From: Ulvibacter algarum
GTDB lineage: Bacteria > Bacteroidota > Bacteroidia > Flavobacteriales > Flavobacteriaceae
DNA length: 64,000 nt
Assembly (NCBI GenBank): GCA_947488905.1
Contig: CANLBJ010000001.1
Location: 434,001 to 498,000, forward strand
Direction of reading: 5' to 3'
In this document: positions 53,283-62,376 of the stretch, piece after piece
Layout of the letters: each line of letters opens with the position of its first letter
Position numbering within the stretch: position 1 is the stretch's first letter
The notes under the pieces: generated by a model
Told to the model about the DNA's origin: nothing
Seen by the model: only the letters and a program-made list of their open reading frames with translations
Database searches by the model: none
Position numbers and translations under genes: made by a program

Positions 53283-53395
53283 AGGTTCCTGAGTGATCCC
53301 GATAAAATGTCTTAAAACATTTTATCGGGATTGTATCGAAGGACCGGCAACGCTTACTAGTTAATCTCCAACGAATACTAAAGCACCCAAAATCG
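53283..53395 (+). repeat. Hairpin-promoter repeat module, copy 2
   Basis: GGTTCCTGAGTGAT, a perfect 15-bp stem (53296-53310 with 53317-53331), TTGTATCGAAGGACCGGCAACG, then AACGAATACTAAAGCACCCAAAAT. It shares flanks and tail with the copy at 50606; the stem sequence differs. Confidence 0.75.
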
Positions 53396-53411
53396 CACAA
53401 CCATCTCTCCA

Positions 53412-53419
53412 TATCTTTG
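53412..53419 (+). promoter_or_regulatory. -7 box of the secreted-protein gene
   Basis: TATCTTTG, 40 bases before the ATG at 53459 and at the same distance from the repeat module as at 50737. Confidence 0.65.
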
Positions 53420-53458
53420 GTATAAGAAAACAAATAAGTAATCTAAAACCAAAGCATT

Positions 53459-54022
53459 ATGAAAAAGTTAACCCTAATTATCGCCCTAGTTTTTGCAGGA
53501 TTCACACAAATGTCTGCACAACAATTTGATAACACAGAAGCATATTTTGTGTCGCTATCCAGTAACTTAAATGAAGATGGAGAAGAGGTACAATCTGCTA
53601 TGCTTACAACAACCACAGACTCACCACAAGAAGTAACTTCTTTTCCTATTGCAGATGCAAGTTTAATACACGATGTTCACATTACAAAATTAGTAAACCC
53701 AGGTTTATCTGGAGTTACCAGCGTTTTAAAAGTAGATGTGCAATACGTAGAATACTGCTCTTATGTAGTCTCAAATTACATATTAGTAACCGAAAATGGA
53801 GGTTACATCACGCTGCCTATTTTAACTAATGAATATTGTGGCGACTCTAATAAAGAAATTGTTTACTTGTTTCCTAGTCAATCTTTTGGGCAAGCAAACC
53901 AGATAGCAACATCTGAGGTTACCGTACAAGAAAAAAACATTCTAGCTGCAGAACAATATGACACCTTTATCTGGAATGATGATAGCTACGGAACAAGCGG
54001 AACGCTTTACGAAGAACTGTAG
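53459..54022 (+). CDS. Secreted protein, unknown
   Basis: 187 residues with a signal peptide (to QMSAQ, about 21). I do not recognise a domain. The mature part is acidic, with alternating strands (EAYFVSLSSNLNEDGEEVQS, SVLKVDVQYVEYCSYVVSNY) and two cysteines (CSYV, YCGDS) that may pair. It lies 82 bases upstream of the clan CD-like lipoprotein gene and may be co-transcribed with it. Confidence 0.6.
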   Translation: MKKLTLIIALVFAGFTQMSAQQFDNTEAYFVSLSSNLNEDGEEVQSAMLTTTTDSPQEVTSFPIADASLIHDVHITKLVNPGLSGVTSVLKVDVQYVEYCSYVVSNYILVTENGGYITLPILTNEYCGDSNKEIVYLFPSQSFGQANQIATSEVTVQEKNILAAEQYDTFIWNDDSYGTSGTLYEEL

Positions 54023-54104
54023 TCGCTTCGCTCGAAATCGAAACCGAAATTGAAAAATGAAATTTGAAAAAACGCAATCTCACTTCTTTAAAACCCAAAT
54101 CAAA

Positions 54105-55187
54105 ATGAGACTCATCATCACATCAATAATAGCATCTTTCATCTTTTTATTTGCTTGCCAAAAAGCTGATTTATATAATGATGTTAACGAAGAAATGGCA
54201 ATAGAACTTTCTGCTTTAAATCATAATAATGATAACAAAACCAGCGCGCAAAATAATGCAGTCTTATTAAGACCTATAGTTTTTATCGCAGGTTTTGATG
54301 AAGATGATAACACCTATTATGCAAATGCAACCTTACATTTTAAAGAAAAAGGGTTTCAAATAGTGGAGGGATTATATTCTCTAGAAGAAATTTTAAATCA
54401 CTTAAATCTACAGCAAAGAGGAAAATTATACAGCGAGATTCACATAGTGAGTCACAGTAATCCTTGGCGAGGAATGTCTCTTAAAACAGAAAAAGAAGGG
54501 GAGCGTCTTACGGCAGAATCATTAAAAAATTATATAGTTAAAAACAATAAAACCACTCAAGACGGAATCACAGATAAAACGAAGATCATCTTTCACTCTT
54601 GTGGCTTGGGAGAAAACAAAGCATTGCTTTCACAATTAAAAAAAGTATTTAGTGCGCAGGCAGAGCCAAGAGTGATTGCCTCTCCATATTTTAACATTTT
54701 TGGCGGTAAATATGCTTCTCATTATTTAGCAAAACCATACTATGTTTTTTACCCAACGGGACACTCAAAAGGACCTTTAGCATTATCGCAAGAGATGACA
54801 GCATTAAACCCAGATAAAAACATTAACTGGCAAGAAGCATTAACCACAAGAGCAGAGCCAGCTTTGGGTGAGGTGTATTCTTACCGTTTTAATATCCCGG
54901 TAGAATGGGAGATAGAATTCACAAATACTTCGGAAATACCAAACCTTGAAACCCCAGATGATATCATGGACTTTATTGCAGAAGATGAAGCTATGGCAAC
55001 AACTCTTTATGAAATGAAAATATCATTAGAAAAATATAGATGGACATCAAGAATAAGAGGAAACATTCTTAAAATTTCAGGAAAAACAACAGCGCTTTGT
55101 GTGCTAGAACCTGTTATGAATCTTGAAGATGAGGGCAATTATGCAACCCTTACTATTTTAGATAAAAAATTATATACTAATCTTTAG
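54105..55187 (+). CDS. Lipoprotein with clan CD (caspase-like) peptidase signature
   Basis: 360 residues from the ATG at 54105, giving lipobox FLFACQKAD (Cys18). The central part has two conserved-looking strand ends: IHIVSHSNPWRGM with His117, and KIIFHSCGLGENKALLSQL with Cys166, then PRVIASPYFN. A hydrophobic strand ending in His, then another ending in Cys-x-x-G about 50 residues on, is the pattern of clan CD peptidases such as DUF4347, gingipain and CHAT proteins. The call is inference from that pattern. The C-terminal 130 residues are unrecognised. Envelope location. Confidence 0.55.
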   Translation: MRLIITSIIASFIFLFACQKADLYNDVNEEMAIELSALNHNNDNKTSAQNNAVLLRPIVFIAGFDEDDNTYYANATLHFKEKGFQIVEGLYSLEEILNHLNLQQRGKLYSEIHIVSHSNPWRGMSLKTEKEGERLTAESLKNYIVKNNKTTQDGITDKTKIIFHSCGLGENKALLSQLKKVFSAQAEPRVIASPYFNIFGGKYASHYLAKPYYVFYPTGHSKGPLALSQEMTALNPDKNINWQEALTTRAEPALGEVYSYRFNIPVEWEIEFTNTSEIPNLETPDDIMDFIAEDEAMATTLYEMKISLEKYRWTSRIRGNILKISGKTTALCVLEPVMNLEDEGNYATLTILDKKLYTNL

Positions 55188-55219
55188 ATGTTGTAAAAAT
55201 AACTCCCCTCACATATCGT

Positions 55220-55227
55220 TATATTTG
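55220..55227 (+). promoter_or_regulatory. -7 box of the propeller kinase gene
   Basis: TATATTTG ends five bases before the ATG at 55233, with a TTG at 55191 (26-base spacer, long). The message may be leaderless. Confidence 0.5.
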
Positions 55228-55232
55228 TGCTA

Positions 55233-58200
55233 ATGAAGTCTAACAATCTCTTAATCTTACTCCTTCTTTTTTGCTCGTGGAACCTTCTGGCACAAAACAA
55301 TCAGTTACGCAATTATACCTTAGAAGATGGCTTGCCGCAATCACAAGTTTATGACATTGTGCAAGACCAAGTAGGGTATTTATGGCTGGGGACTCAAGGG
55401 GGAGGATTGGCTAGATTTGATGGAGACGATTTTGAAGTTTACAGAGAGAATGATGGCTTGGCGTCAAACTATATTCAAGATCTTGAGCTAGTAGGAGACC
55501 GTTTATTTATTGCCACAAAAAAAGGACTTTCTATAAAAAAAGGAGATAGTATTTACTCTTATAAAGGCCGTCAATCTAACACGGTTTTTGTGCATAATGG
55601 AGTCCCTTTTATAGGCACCATTTCTGGAGTTCAGCTTATTTCCGAAGCAGGAAAAGCAGAAGACCTTACCCTTCACCCTTCACTTGACACGGCAATAATA
55701 AATGACATCACCTTTGACGGTACTCGTTTTTGGGTAGCTTCTAGTAAAGGGTTGTTTAAGTTAGATTCGCTTATTAATCCTACCACGGTTGAGAATTATG
55801 ACACTTCAAATTTTATGGCGCTCCAGCAATATAAAGATACTTTGTTTGCGGCTACGTTTACGCAAGGCATTGTTGTTATTTATACCACAGAAGAGCACCG
55901 TGAAGAAGTAATTAAAAACTCGCCTAAGCGAATTAATAATATGAGTATCGTGAATAATCAACTATGGGTTGGCACAGATACGAGCGGGATTTCTGTATTA
56001 AACCTAGAGACTTTTCAATCTTTAAGAAGCATTAGTAAACGAGAAGGTCTTGCTGTAAATCACGTTCGTACTACTTTTGCAGATCGTGATGGTGGTATCT
56101 GGATTGCAACCAGCGGTGCAGGACTATATACTTACTTTCAAAATGATTTTAGTCATTTTGACAAAGACACTGGGCTTGCCGGTAATCGTGTTTATGCAGT
56201 GCATTCTAGTGGTAAAGAGATGTATATTTCTACTAGTGAATCTGGAATTTCTAAGATAGATTCTCTGGGTATTCATAAAATTGAAACCCCAGAGAGATTT
56301 AGCAATGTAAAGATTAAAACCATTACTCATGATAATTTCGGAAATGTGCTGTCGGGTTCTGATGGTAAAGGGTTTTGGCAATATCGCACTGCAGTTAAAG
56401 ATAGTCTTGTGTTTTCTGGTGATACTTTAGAATCTATGCAAGTAGATACCATTAAAGTTCCTACTATTGAAAACATAATTTATAATGAAGCTAATGGCTT
56501 TCCTTCAAACTGGATAAGAGAATTAATTACGTATCGAGATATTCTTATAGTTACTACTTATAGTTGTGGTATTGTTAAAATGCAATATAACAATATAGAA
56601 AATAGATATGTTCAGAAATCTCATTTTGCGATAGATAAGGGGATAGAAGATTTACTAATAAAAACAAGTAAAAGAGACGTAGAAGGGAGATTGTGGTATA
56701 GTACACAAAATGGACATGTAGGTTTTATAAAAAATGATGTAGTCTCTCACATAGGCGATGTGCTAGAGCTTGGTGTTTCAATTAACAGCATTACGTTTTA
56801 TAAGGATCAAATATTTTTAGGTACTGCAGGAAATGGAGTCTGGGTAGCAACAATAAATGACACGCCGCATTTTTCAAAATTAAGCGGAGCAAAAGAGCTT
56901 ACTTCTCAAAATTGCTATCAATTGCTGTTTGATACTGAGGGCAATCTCTGGGCAGGATCTGAAAGAGGCGTTGATAAAATAGAATTAGGGAAGGATGGTG
57001 AGATTGTAGATGTATTTCATTTTGGGCGCAATGACGGCTTTTTAGGTATTGAAACTTGCTTAAATGCCAGCGATATGGATGAAGATGGTACCTTATGGTT
57101 TGGTGCGTTATACGGCCTCACTAAATATGAAACCTCGGTAAAAACTATAGCTAAAGAACAAAAACCGTCTATTACTTTTGAAGACGTATCTGTAGACTAT
57201 CTTTCTGTTTTTGATTCTAATAAAGTAACCTGGACTTCAAATAAAACCTTAGAGTTAGAGCCTTCTCAAGATCAGATTTCTTTTGCCTACCGTACTGTAG
57301 ATTTAATGCACCCAAAAGATGTACAATATCGTTTTAAGCTAGATGATAAAAAATGGAGCCCTTGGACTACAACCGCTTCTCAGAACTTGGTAGGATTAAC
57401 TTTTGGCGCTCACAATTTTAAAGCACAATCACGCAATCATAGATGGGTGGAGAGTGATACTATTAATTTTCCTTTTGTTATAAAAACACCTTTGTATCGC
57501 GAACTTTGGTTTCAAATTTTAGCATTTGTTGGTTTGCTATGCATCATTGGATTTGTAGTTTATAACTATATAAAGCGATTAAAAAACAGAAACAAAAAAG
57601 CGCAAGAAGAACTCAAACTTCAAAATCACTTACTATCGTTAGAACAAAAAGCATTGCGTTTACAGATGAACCCACATTTTATTTTTAATGTACTTAATGG
57701 GATCAAAGCAATGGGGACATCAAACCCGCAAAAGATGGAAACTACCATTAATACCTTTGCAGTGATGTTACGCGAGATTTTATATAATTCGCGTAAAGAC
57801 GTAATCAGTCTAGATCAAGAAATTAAAACATTGCATAAATACCTAGAGGTAGAACAATTAATGGCCAGAAAACCCTATTTGTATGATATTAAAGTGACCT
57901 CAGATGTAGATGCAGAAGAGATTTTGATACCGCCTATGCTGGTGCAACCTTTTGTAGAGAATGCTATTAAACATGGTATTTCTGTGCAACCTAAAGATAA
58001 AGAAGGAGTACTTCATGTTCAGTTTACTACAGACGATAAAAACTTATATTGTAAGATCACTGATAATGGTCCTGGTATTTTTGAATCACAGAAAAACAAG
58101 AAGACAACGAGTCATCAATCTGTTGCCCTAGAAGTGACTAAAGAGCGAATAGAATCTTTAGGAGGAAAAGGTGCACTAGAACTAGAACAATTAGAAGAAA

Positions 58201-58259
58201 ACGGTGTAATTTTAGGGACTGAGATTACCTTTAGAATTCCTTTAGAAACAGACTTCTAA
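55233..58259 (+). CDS. Two-component sensor with beta-propeller and LytS-type kinase
   Basis: 1009 codons including the stop. ATG at 55233 gives a signal peptide (MKSNNLLILLLLFCSWNLLA); an in-frame GTG at 55227 overlaps the -7 box and is rejected. Many propeller repeats follow (YTLEDGLPQSQVYDIVQDQ, GYLWLGTQGGGLARF, GGIWIATSGAGLY), then a Y_Y_Y domain (about 640-750), a membrane segment (about 758-780), a coiled coil, and a His_kinase/HATPase with LQMNPHFIFNVLNGIKAMG (His815) and NGPGIF. The partner is the LytTR regulator 106 bases downstream. The periplasmic propeller senses an unknown signal. Confidence 0.92.
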   Translation: MKSNNLLILLLLFCSWNLLAQNNQLRNYTLEDGLPQSQVYDIVQDQVGYLWLGTQGGGLARFDGDDFEVYRENDGLASNYIQDLELVGDRLFIATKKGLSIKKGDSIYSYKGRQSNTVFVHNGVPFIGTISGVQLISEAGKAEDLTLHPSLDTAIINDITFDGTRFWVASSKGLFKLDSLINPTTVENYDTSNFMALQQYKDTLFAATFTQGIVVIYTTEEHREEVIKNSPKRINNMSIVNNQLWVGTDTSGISVLNLETFQSLRSISKREGLAVNHVRTTFADRDGGIWIATSGAGLYTYFQNDFSHFDKDTGLAGNRVYAVHSSGKEMYISTSESGISKIDSLGIHKIETPERFSNVKIKTITHDNFGNVLSGSDGKGFWQYRTAVKDSLVFSGDTLESMQVDTIKVPTIENIIYNEANGFPSNWIRELITYRDILIVTTYSCGIVKMQYNNIENRYVQKSHFAIDKGIEDLLIKTSKRDVEGRLWYSTQNGHVGFIKNDVVSHIGDVLELGVSINSITFYKDQIFLGTAGNGVWVATINDTPHFSKLSGAKELTSQNCYQLLFDTEGNLWAGSERGVDKIELGKDGEIVDVFHFGRNDGFLGIETCLNASDMDEDGTLWFGALYGLTKYETSVKTIAKEQKPSITFEDVSVDYLSVFDSNKVTWTSNKTLELEPSQDQISFAYRTVDLMHPKDVQYRFKLDDKKWSPWTTTASQNLVGLTFGAHNFKAQSRNHRWVESDTINFPFVIKTPLYRELWFQILAFVGLLCIIGFVVYNYIKRLKNRNKKAQEELKLQNHLLSLEQKALRLQMNPHFIFNVLNGIKAMGTSNPQKMETTINTFAVMLREILYNSRKDVISLDQEIKTLHKYLEVEQLMARKPYLYDIKVTSDVDAEEILIPPMLVQPFVENAIKHGISVQPKDKEGVLHVQFTTDDKNLYCKITDNGPGIFESQKNKKTTSHQSVALEVTKERIESLGGKGALELEQLEENGVILGTEITFRIPLETDF

Positions 58260-58365
58260 TTTTGATTTCTCTCAAGTTGTCAAAGTTCAAATGGGCTTAC
58301 ACCGCAGTTCTTTAACAGGCTCAGGATGAAATTTGTTGTTTTTATTAATTTGAAAATTAAAAAAT

Positions 58366-59115
58366 ATGCTTAGTGCAATTATTATAGAAGATATGCCAGA
58401 TGCGTTGCAATTATTGCAAACGTCTTTAAAGAAAAATCACGATGATATTGAGGTGGTAGCAACTGCACAAAGTGTGGTAGAGGCAGCAAAAATTCTTCGG
58501 AAAACGGAGCCAGATATTTTGTTTTTAGACATTATGCTAGGAGACGGTACTGGCTTTGATGTTTTAGAGATATTTCCTAACTTAAAAAGTAAAATCATAT
58601 TTGTGACTGCAAGTGACGAGTATGCAATTCGTGCTTTTAAGTTTGCAGCAATAGATTATGTTTTAAAGCCATATAGCGATGAAGACTTAAGTCTTGCAAT
58701 AGGAAGGGCAAAAGAACAAATAAAGCCAAATGAAGAGCGTCTGTCAATCTTAAAAGACACTATTACAGCCCCAGAATCTCAGCCAGATAAAATATCACTA
58801 CATACACTAGATAAGATTATCATTGTGAGCTTGGTAGATATCATAAGATGTGAGTCTGATAGTAACAATACCATTTTTTATACGAGCGATGATAAAAAAA
58901 TATTTGTAACAAAGACACTAAAGTATTTTAGTGATATGTTAAGCGGTTATCAGTTTTTACGTGTGCACCAAAGTCACTTAGTAAACATCAATTATATAAG
59001 TGCTTTTATTAAAACAGACGGTGGCTATTTAATGCTGAAAAATAAAATGAGTGTCCCTGTTTCTGTAAGAAAAAAGAGCGAGGTGATTGAGATGCTTGAC
59101 AGAATGCATCGCTAG
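58366..59115 (+). CDS. LytTR-family response regulator
   Basis: 249 residues. Receiver domain with Glu8/Asp9 (IIEDMPD), phosphoacceptor Asp55 (FLDIMLGDG) and Lys in VLKPY; LytTR domain from about 145 (LDKIIIVSLVDIIRCESDSN, RVHQSHLVNINYISAFI). It is the evident partner of the propeller kinase upstream. A degenerate copy of the palindromic repeat (ACAGGCTCAGGATG at about 58310) lies in the gap between them. Confidence 0.92.
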   Translation: MLSAIIIEDMPDALQLLQTSLKKNHDDIEVVATAQSVVEAAKILRKTEPDILFLDIMLGDGTGFDVLEIFPNLKSKIIFVTASDEYAIRAFKFAAIDYVLKPYSDEDLSLAIGRAKEQIKPNEERLSILKDTITAPESQPDKISLHTLDKIIIVSLVDIIRCESDSNNTIFYTSDDKKIFVTKTLKYFSDMLSGYQFLRVHQSHLVNINYISAFIKTDGGYLMLKNKMSVPVSVRKKSEVIEMLDRMHR

Positions 59116-59192
59116 AAAATTAAATTAAAAACTAGTGGGTGGCTTTAGGTTTTAATATTTCAGAAATAATATATAAAACGATTATAATTTTT

Positions 59193-59232
59193 TAGTTCCC
59201 AAACCAAAGTTAAGGTTAAGGTTTGGGAACTA
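59193..59232. repeat. Inverted repeat between convergent genes
   Basis: A perfect 13-bp stem, TAGTTCCCAAACC with its complement, around a 14-base loop. There is no T run on the proper side for either gene, so it is not a standard terminator. Confidence 0.6.
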
Positions 59233-59248
59233 AATAGTTAAGAAGCTA

Positions 59249-61657
59249 TTAAAAAGAATAACTGGCCGCCATAATCAAGTTTCTTCCAGCTGCAGCGATA
59301 CCACTAGAATAAGGGCGGTAACGTTGATTTGTAATGTTTTCTAAAGATACATTTAATTTTAAAGCGTCTGTAAACACATATTCTCCACTTAAATTAAGTG
59401 TGTACCAGCTAGGCGAGTAAGGATTACCATCACGGTCTTTTGCATAAATATAATCGTTGCTTTGTTGGCTTGGAGCCAAGTCTTCAAAGTCAAATTTACT
59501 ATTATAAGCTGCATACGCATCTAACTTCCATTTGTCTTGTTTGTAGATTAAATGAGTAGTCCCAAAATGAGGTGCTGCGTGACGTAGTGGGTTTCTGTCA
59601 CCTGCATCATCCTCTTCATATCCCTCAGTAATATTATAATGTGAAGTAAGTTGTACAGCTTCACTAAAATTAAATTCTGCACCTATTTCAACACCATACA
59701 CTTCTGCTTTTGCTGCATTCTGGATGGCTTGGACATTGCTTAACTCTCCTTGATATAAAACTTCTGTCTCACCGTCTAACTCAAAATCTCTACGCACTAG
59801 CGCATCATCTAGCACTGTAAAATAAGAAGTGACATCAAATTTTACTGCATCAGAAAAATTAAGGTTTACACCTATTTCTCCAGTTTTTGCATATTCTGGT
59901 TTTAAGTCTGGATTTGGCACTACAACACTACCTGGTTCACTGTCAAAAATTTTCCCAACATCATCAATATTTGGAGCTCTAAATGCCGTAGAGAAATTAG
60001 CTTTCCACCCTAGAATAGGACTTGCTTGCCAGGCTAATCCTGCACTACCTGTTAAAGCTCCTGTGTTAATATTTGCTTCGGAAAAAGGAAGGTCAAATAA
60101 GCTTTGGTCAAAACTTGCGTCAACTAATATATGATTGTAACGTAAACCAGCAGAAAAAGAAAGATCTTCTGTTACTGGATATTGTGCACTTGTATAAATA
60201 GCAGCAGACTGCCAAGAAGACCCATCGGGATATCTTGATGCATCTGGGGTAGAAACTCCCGTTATTAAGTCTCTTTTTTGTCCCTCACTACCTACTTTGT
60301 TATATACATACTCAAGACCATAATTGAGTTTTCCTTTTTCAAAATCTTTTTCAAAATCTAATGCGGCAGTGTAGGCGTTCACTTCTTCTTCTGTAGAGAA
60401 TAGTGTTGTGTCTTGAAAATCACGATCGTTTCTACTTTCTTTAAACCTTTGATAAGAGAGCGTGAATACACTCTCGTCATAAAAACTATCATTATAAGCT
60501 TTATTGCGTGCTTGTATATTACCAGATAGCCATTCTTGTGGTCCATAATACCATTCTGCAGACCTCAAACCGCCATCGCTAGGTCTTATTAGACGATCAT
60601 ATCTGGGATAATCACTTGTAGTTGTGTAGAATAAACCAAGATTAAAATCCCACTTTTCTGAAGGCATGTAACGTACTTTTTGCATTAAGTTCATCTGGTT
60701 GTACCCTGTAGGAACTTGTACTCTTGGGTCATCATTTTCAATCACTGTATCAACGCCGTTTTCTGTCACTACATATTGATCACGCAGATACTCGTCTGGG
60801 CCGTATTTTCCCATTTTTAAATCATCAAAATCACTGAAAGTGGCACTAGTTAAAAATGCCCATTCTTTTAAACCTATATTAAAATCAAAGTGACCTGTTT
60901 TTTCTTTATTTGCTGTAGCATATCTTACTGTGGCGTTTCCTGAAAAAGACATTCCGTCTTCAAAAGAGAACGAAGGTTTTTTTGTGTAAAAATTCATTAC
61001 TCCACCTACGGCATCACTACCATAAACTACAGAGCCTGGACCTAGAATAACCTCTGTGCGATCTATAGCAAATGGATCTATAGAGATTACGTTTTGCACA
61101 TTACCTGCGCGAAAAATAGCGGTATTAAAACGTACACCATCTACTGCAATTAATAAACGATTAGTTGAGAAACCTCTAATCAATGGGCTTCCACCACCTA
61201 ACTGACTTTTTTGTACAAAAACCTGACCAGTAGATTGTAACAAATCTGCAGAAGTTTGCGGGTTTCTAAATGTTATGTCTTCGCTGTTGATTGAAACAAT
61301 AGACTGTGTGATGTCTTTTTTATTTTGGCCAAATTTTGATACAGATAATACTACTTGGTCTAGTGCACTTGCATCTATATCTAAGTAGATAATGTTTTTT
61401 TGGGCTATAATTTCAGATTTTTTAATTGTTTTTGAAACGTGTGATATATGTTGAAACGTTAATTTTTCCGAAGTAGAAAAACTAGAGATATCTACAAAAC
61501 CGTCAAAATCTGTAATGCCACTTTTGCTTTTTTCATTATTAAAAACTGCAACTCCATCTATAGGGTCGTTGTTTTGACTGTCTAAAACTTGAATTTTTTG
61601 GGCTTGAATGGTTACTGAAAATAAAAGAAAAACGAAGGGTAGTAGTTGGTATTTCAT
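59249..61657 (-). CDS. TonB-dependent outer-membrane receptor
   Basis: 802 residues: signal peptide (to IQAQ, 19), a carboxypeptidase-regulatory-like lead (21-95), plug domain (about 110-230; GGGSPLIRGFSTNRLLIAVD, GSVVYGSDAVGGVMNFYTK) and a beta barrel ending in AASYSF with C-terminal Phe. The plug resembles the hemoglobin/transferrin-type receptor group, so heme or another iron source is one possible ligand, but vitamin or siderophore uptake cannot be excluded. It follows recO by two bases on the same strand and may share its transcript. Confidence 0.92.
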   Translation of the reverse strand: MKYQLLPFVFLLFSVTIQAQKIQVLDSQNNDPIDGVAVFNNEKSKSGITDFDGFVDISSFSTSEKLTFQHISHVSKTIKKSEIIAQKNIIYLDIDASALDQVVLSVSKFGQNKKDITQSIVSINSEDITFRNPQTSADLLQSTGQVFVQKSQLGGGSPLIRGFSTNRLLIAVDGVRFNTAIFRAGNVQNVISIDPFAIDRTEVILGPGSVVYGSDAVGGVMNFYTKKPSFSFEDGMSFSGNATVRYATANKEKTGHFDFNIGLKEWAFLTSATFSDFDDLKMGKYGPDEYLRDQYVVTENGVDTVIENDDPRVQVPTGYNQMNLMQKVRYMPSEKWDFNLGLFYTTTSDYPRYDRLIRPSDGGLRSAEWYYGPQEWLSGNIQARNKAYNDSFYDESVFTLSYQRFKESRNDRDFQDTTLFSTEEEVNAYTAALDFEKDFEKGKLNYGLEYVYNKVGSEGQKRDLITGVSTPDASRYPDGSSWQSAAIYTSAQYPVTEDLSFSAGLRYNHILVDASFDQSLFDLPFSEANINTGALTGSAGLAWQASPILGWKANFSTAFRAPNIDDVGKIFDSEPGSVVVPNPDLKPEYAKTGEIGVNLNFSDAVKFDVTSYFTVLDDALVRRDFELDGETEVLYQGELSNVQAIQNAAKAEVYGVEIGAEFNFSEAVQLTSHYNITEGYEEDDAGDRNPLRHAAPHFGTTHLIYKQDKWKLDAYAAYNSKFDFEDLAPSQQSNDYIYAKDRDGNPYSPSWYTLNLSGEYVFTDALKLNVSLENITNQRYRPYSSGIAAAGRNLIMAASYSF

Positions 61658-61659
61658 TA

Positions 61660-62376
61660 TTAATTAAATAGTTGTTGAAGAATCTCAAGAGACTTCGGTT
61701 TTTTAAAACCCTGCAGGTGTAATTGGTAATACAACAATAGTAAATTGAGTACACTGGATCGCTGGGACTTGGTTAGTTTGGTTCTCATTGCTTCATCAAA
61801 TTTTATGCCGAAGAAGGCTTTAAAATTGTTAATAAATGGTCCTTTTTCGCAGTAGATATTTGTGACTTCGTCTTGAAATAATCCGTCTTGAAGATTGAAG
61901 TAGGGTAGGTCTTTATTAGTGTCGTCAGGATAAAAACCTAAGTATGAGGATAGTTGTAGTAAAAAGTAAATATGAAAATTACCATACTCTTCTGCGTGAT
62001 CTAGTAAAACTAGGCTTCTTGATAGAAAATGATAGAGTCTTTCATTTTTTTCTTCTTCTCTAATAGTGGAAATTAATATTTCTGAAAGAAACATTACTAA
62101 GCAACTTTTTACAACATCTGTGTGAAGAGTTTGATAATGGAGTGCAATTTTTGCGTCTTTGAGATACTCTAAAGTGCCTTTGTTTTTGTGAGAAGCCTCA
62201 ATCTCTAATTGGGTTAGTAATTGAAAATGTGAAGCGCGTATTTTACCTTTTTTAGATTTAAGAACGCCTCTAAGCATATAAGTTTTTATGCCATCTGACT
62301 CTGTGAAGCAAGTGACTATGAGGTCTGCTTCGCCATATTTTTTGGTTCCAATTACAATGGCATTTGTTGTGACCAT
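61660..62376 (-). CDS. recO: DNA repair protein RecO
   Basis: 238 residues. Helps load RecA on SSB-coated DNA in the RecFOR pathway. N-terminal OB fold (TNAIVIGTKKYGEADLIVTC, YMLRGVLKSKKGKIRASHF), then a helical domain. The zinc-finger cysteines of some RecO proteins are absent, as is usual in Bacteroidota. The start overlaps the stop of the PorZ-like gene by one base. The downstream TonB gene follows after two bases. Confidence 0.93.
   Translation of the reverse strand: MVTTNAIVIGTKKYGEADLIVTCFTESDGIKTYMLRGVLKSKKGKIRASHFQLLTQLEIEASHKNKGTLEYLKDAKIALHYQTLHTDVVKSCLVMFLSEILISTIREEEKNERLYHFLSRSLVLLDHAEEYGNFHIYFLLQLSSYLGFYPDDTNKDLPYFNLQDGLFQDEVTNIYCEKGPFINNFKAFFGIKFDEAMRTKLTKSQRSSVLNLLLLYYQLHLQGFKKPKSLEILQQLFN

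Larger units (their letters stand above)
3588..61473. repeat. Dispersed 9-mer CTTCGGAAA, 24 exact copies
   Basis: Plus-strand copies start at 3588, 6549, 15482, 19407, 19751, 25355, 31087, 32576, 37706, 42086, 52337, 54928, 58495 and 60076. Minus-strand copies (TTTCCGAAG) start at 3715, 18517, 20036, 21475, 38970, 40979, 47798, 50769, 55639 and 61465. Seventeen extend to CTTCGGAAAT. They occur in and between genes, sense and antisense, in several reading frames (for example FGN, SE and LRK codings). The interval given is the span, not a continuous feature. Confidence 0.85.

Noticed and set aside
54057-54104. N-terminal extension of the clan CD-like lipoprotein from an upstream ATG
   Set aside because: It would place 16 mostly polar residues ahead of the lipoprotein signal.
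58296-58332. Full copy of the palindromic repeat before the LytTR gene
   Set aside because: Only a degenerate core (ACAGGCTCAGGATG) is present with no second arm; listed only as a remnant.
59193-59232. Terminator for the TonB receptor gene
   Set aside because: The stem is perfect, but the T run is on the wrong side for both neighbouring genes.
3588-61473. Reading CTTCGGAAA as a Chi-type site
   Set aside because: Chi sites are usually biased in orientation with replication; here the orientations are nearly balanced, so an uptake or other site fits better. A single window cannot settle this.
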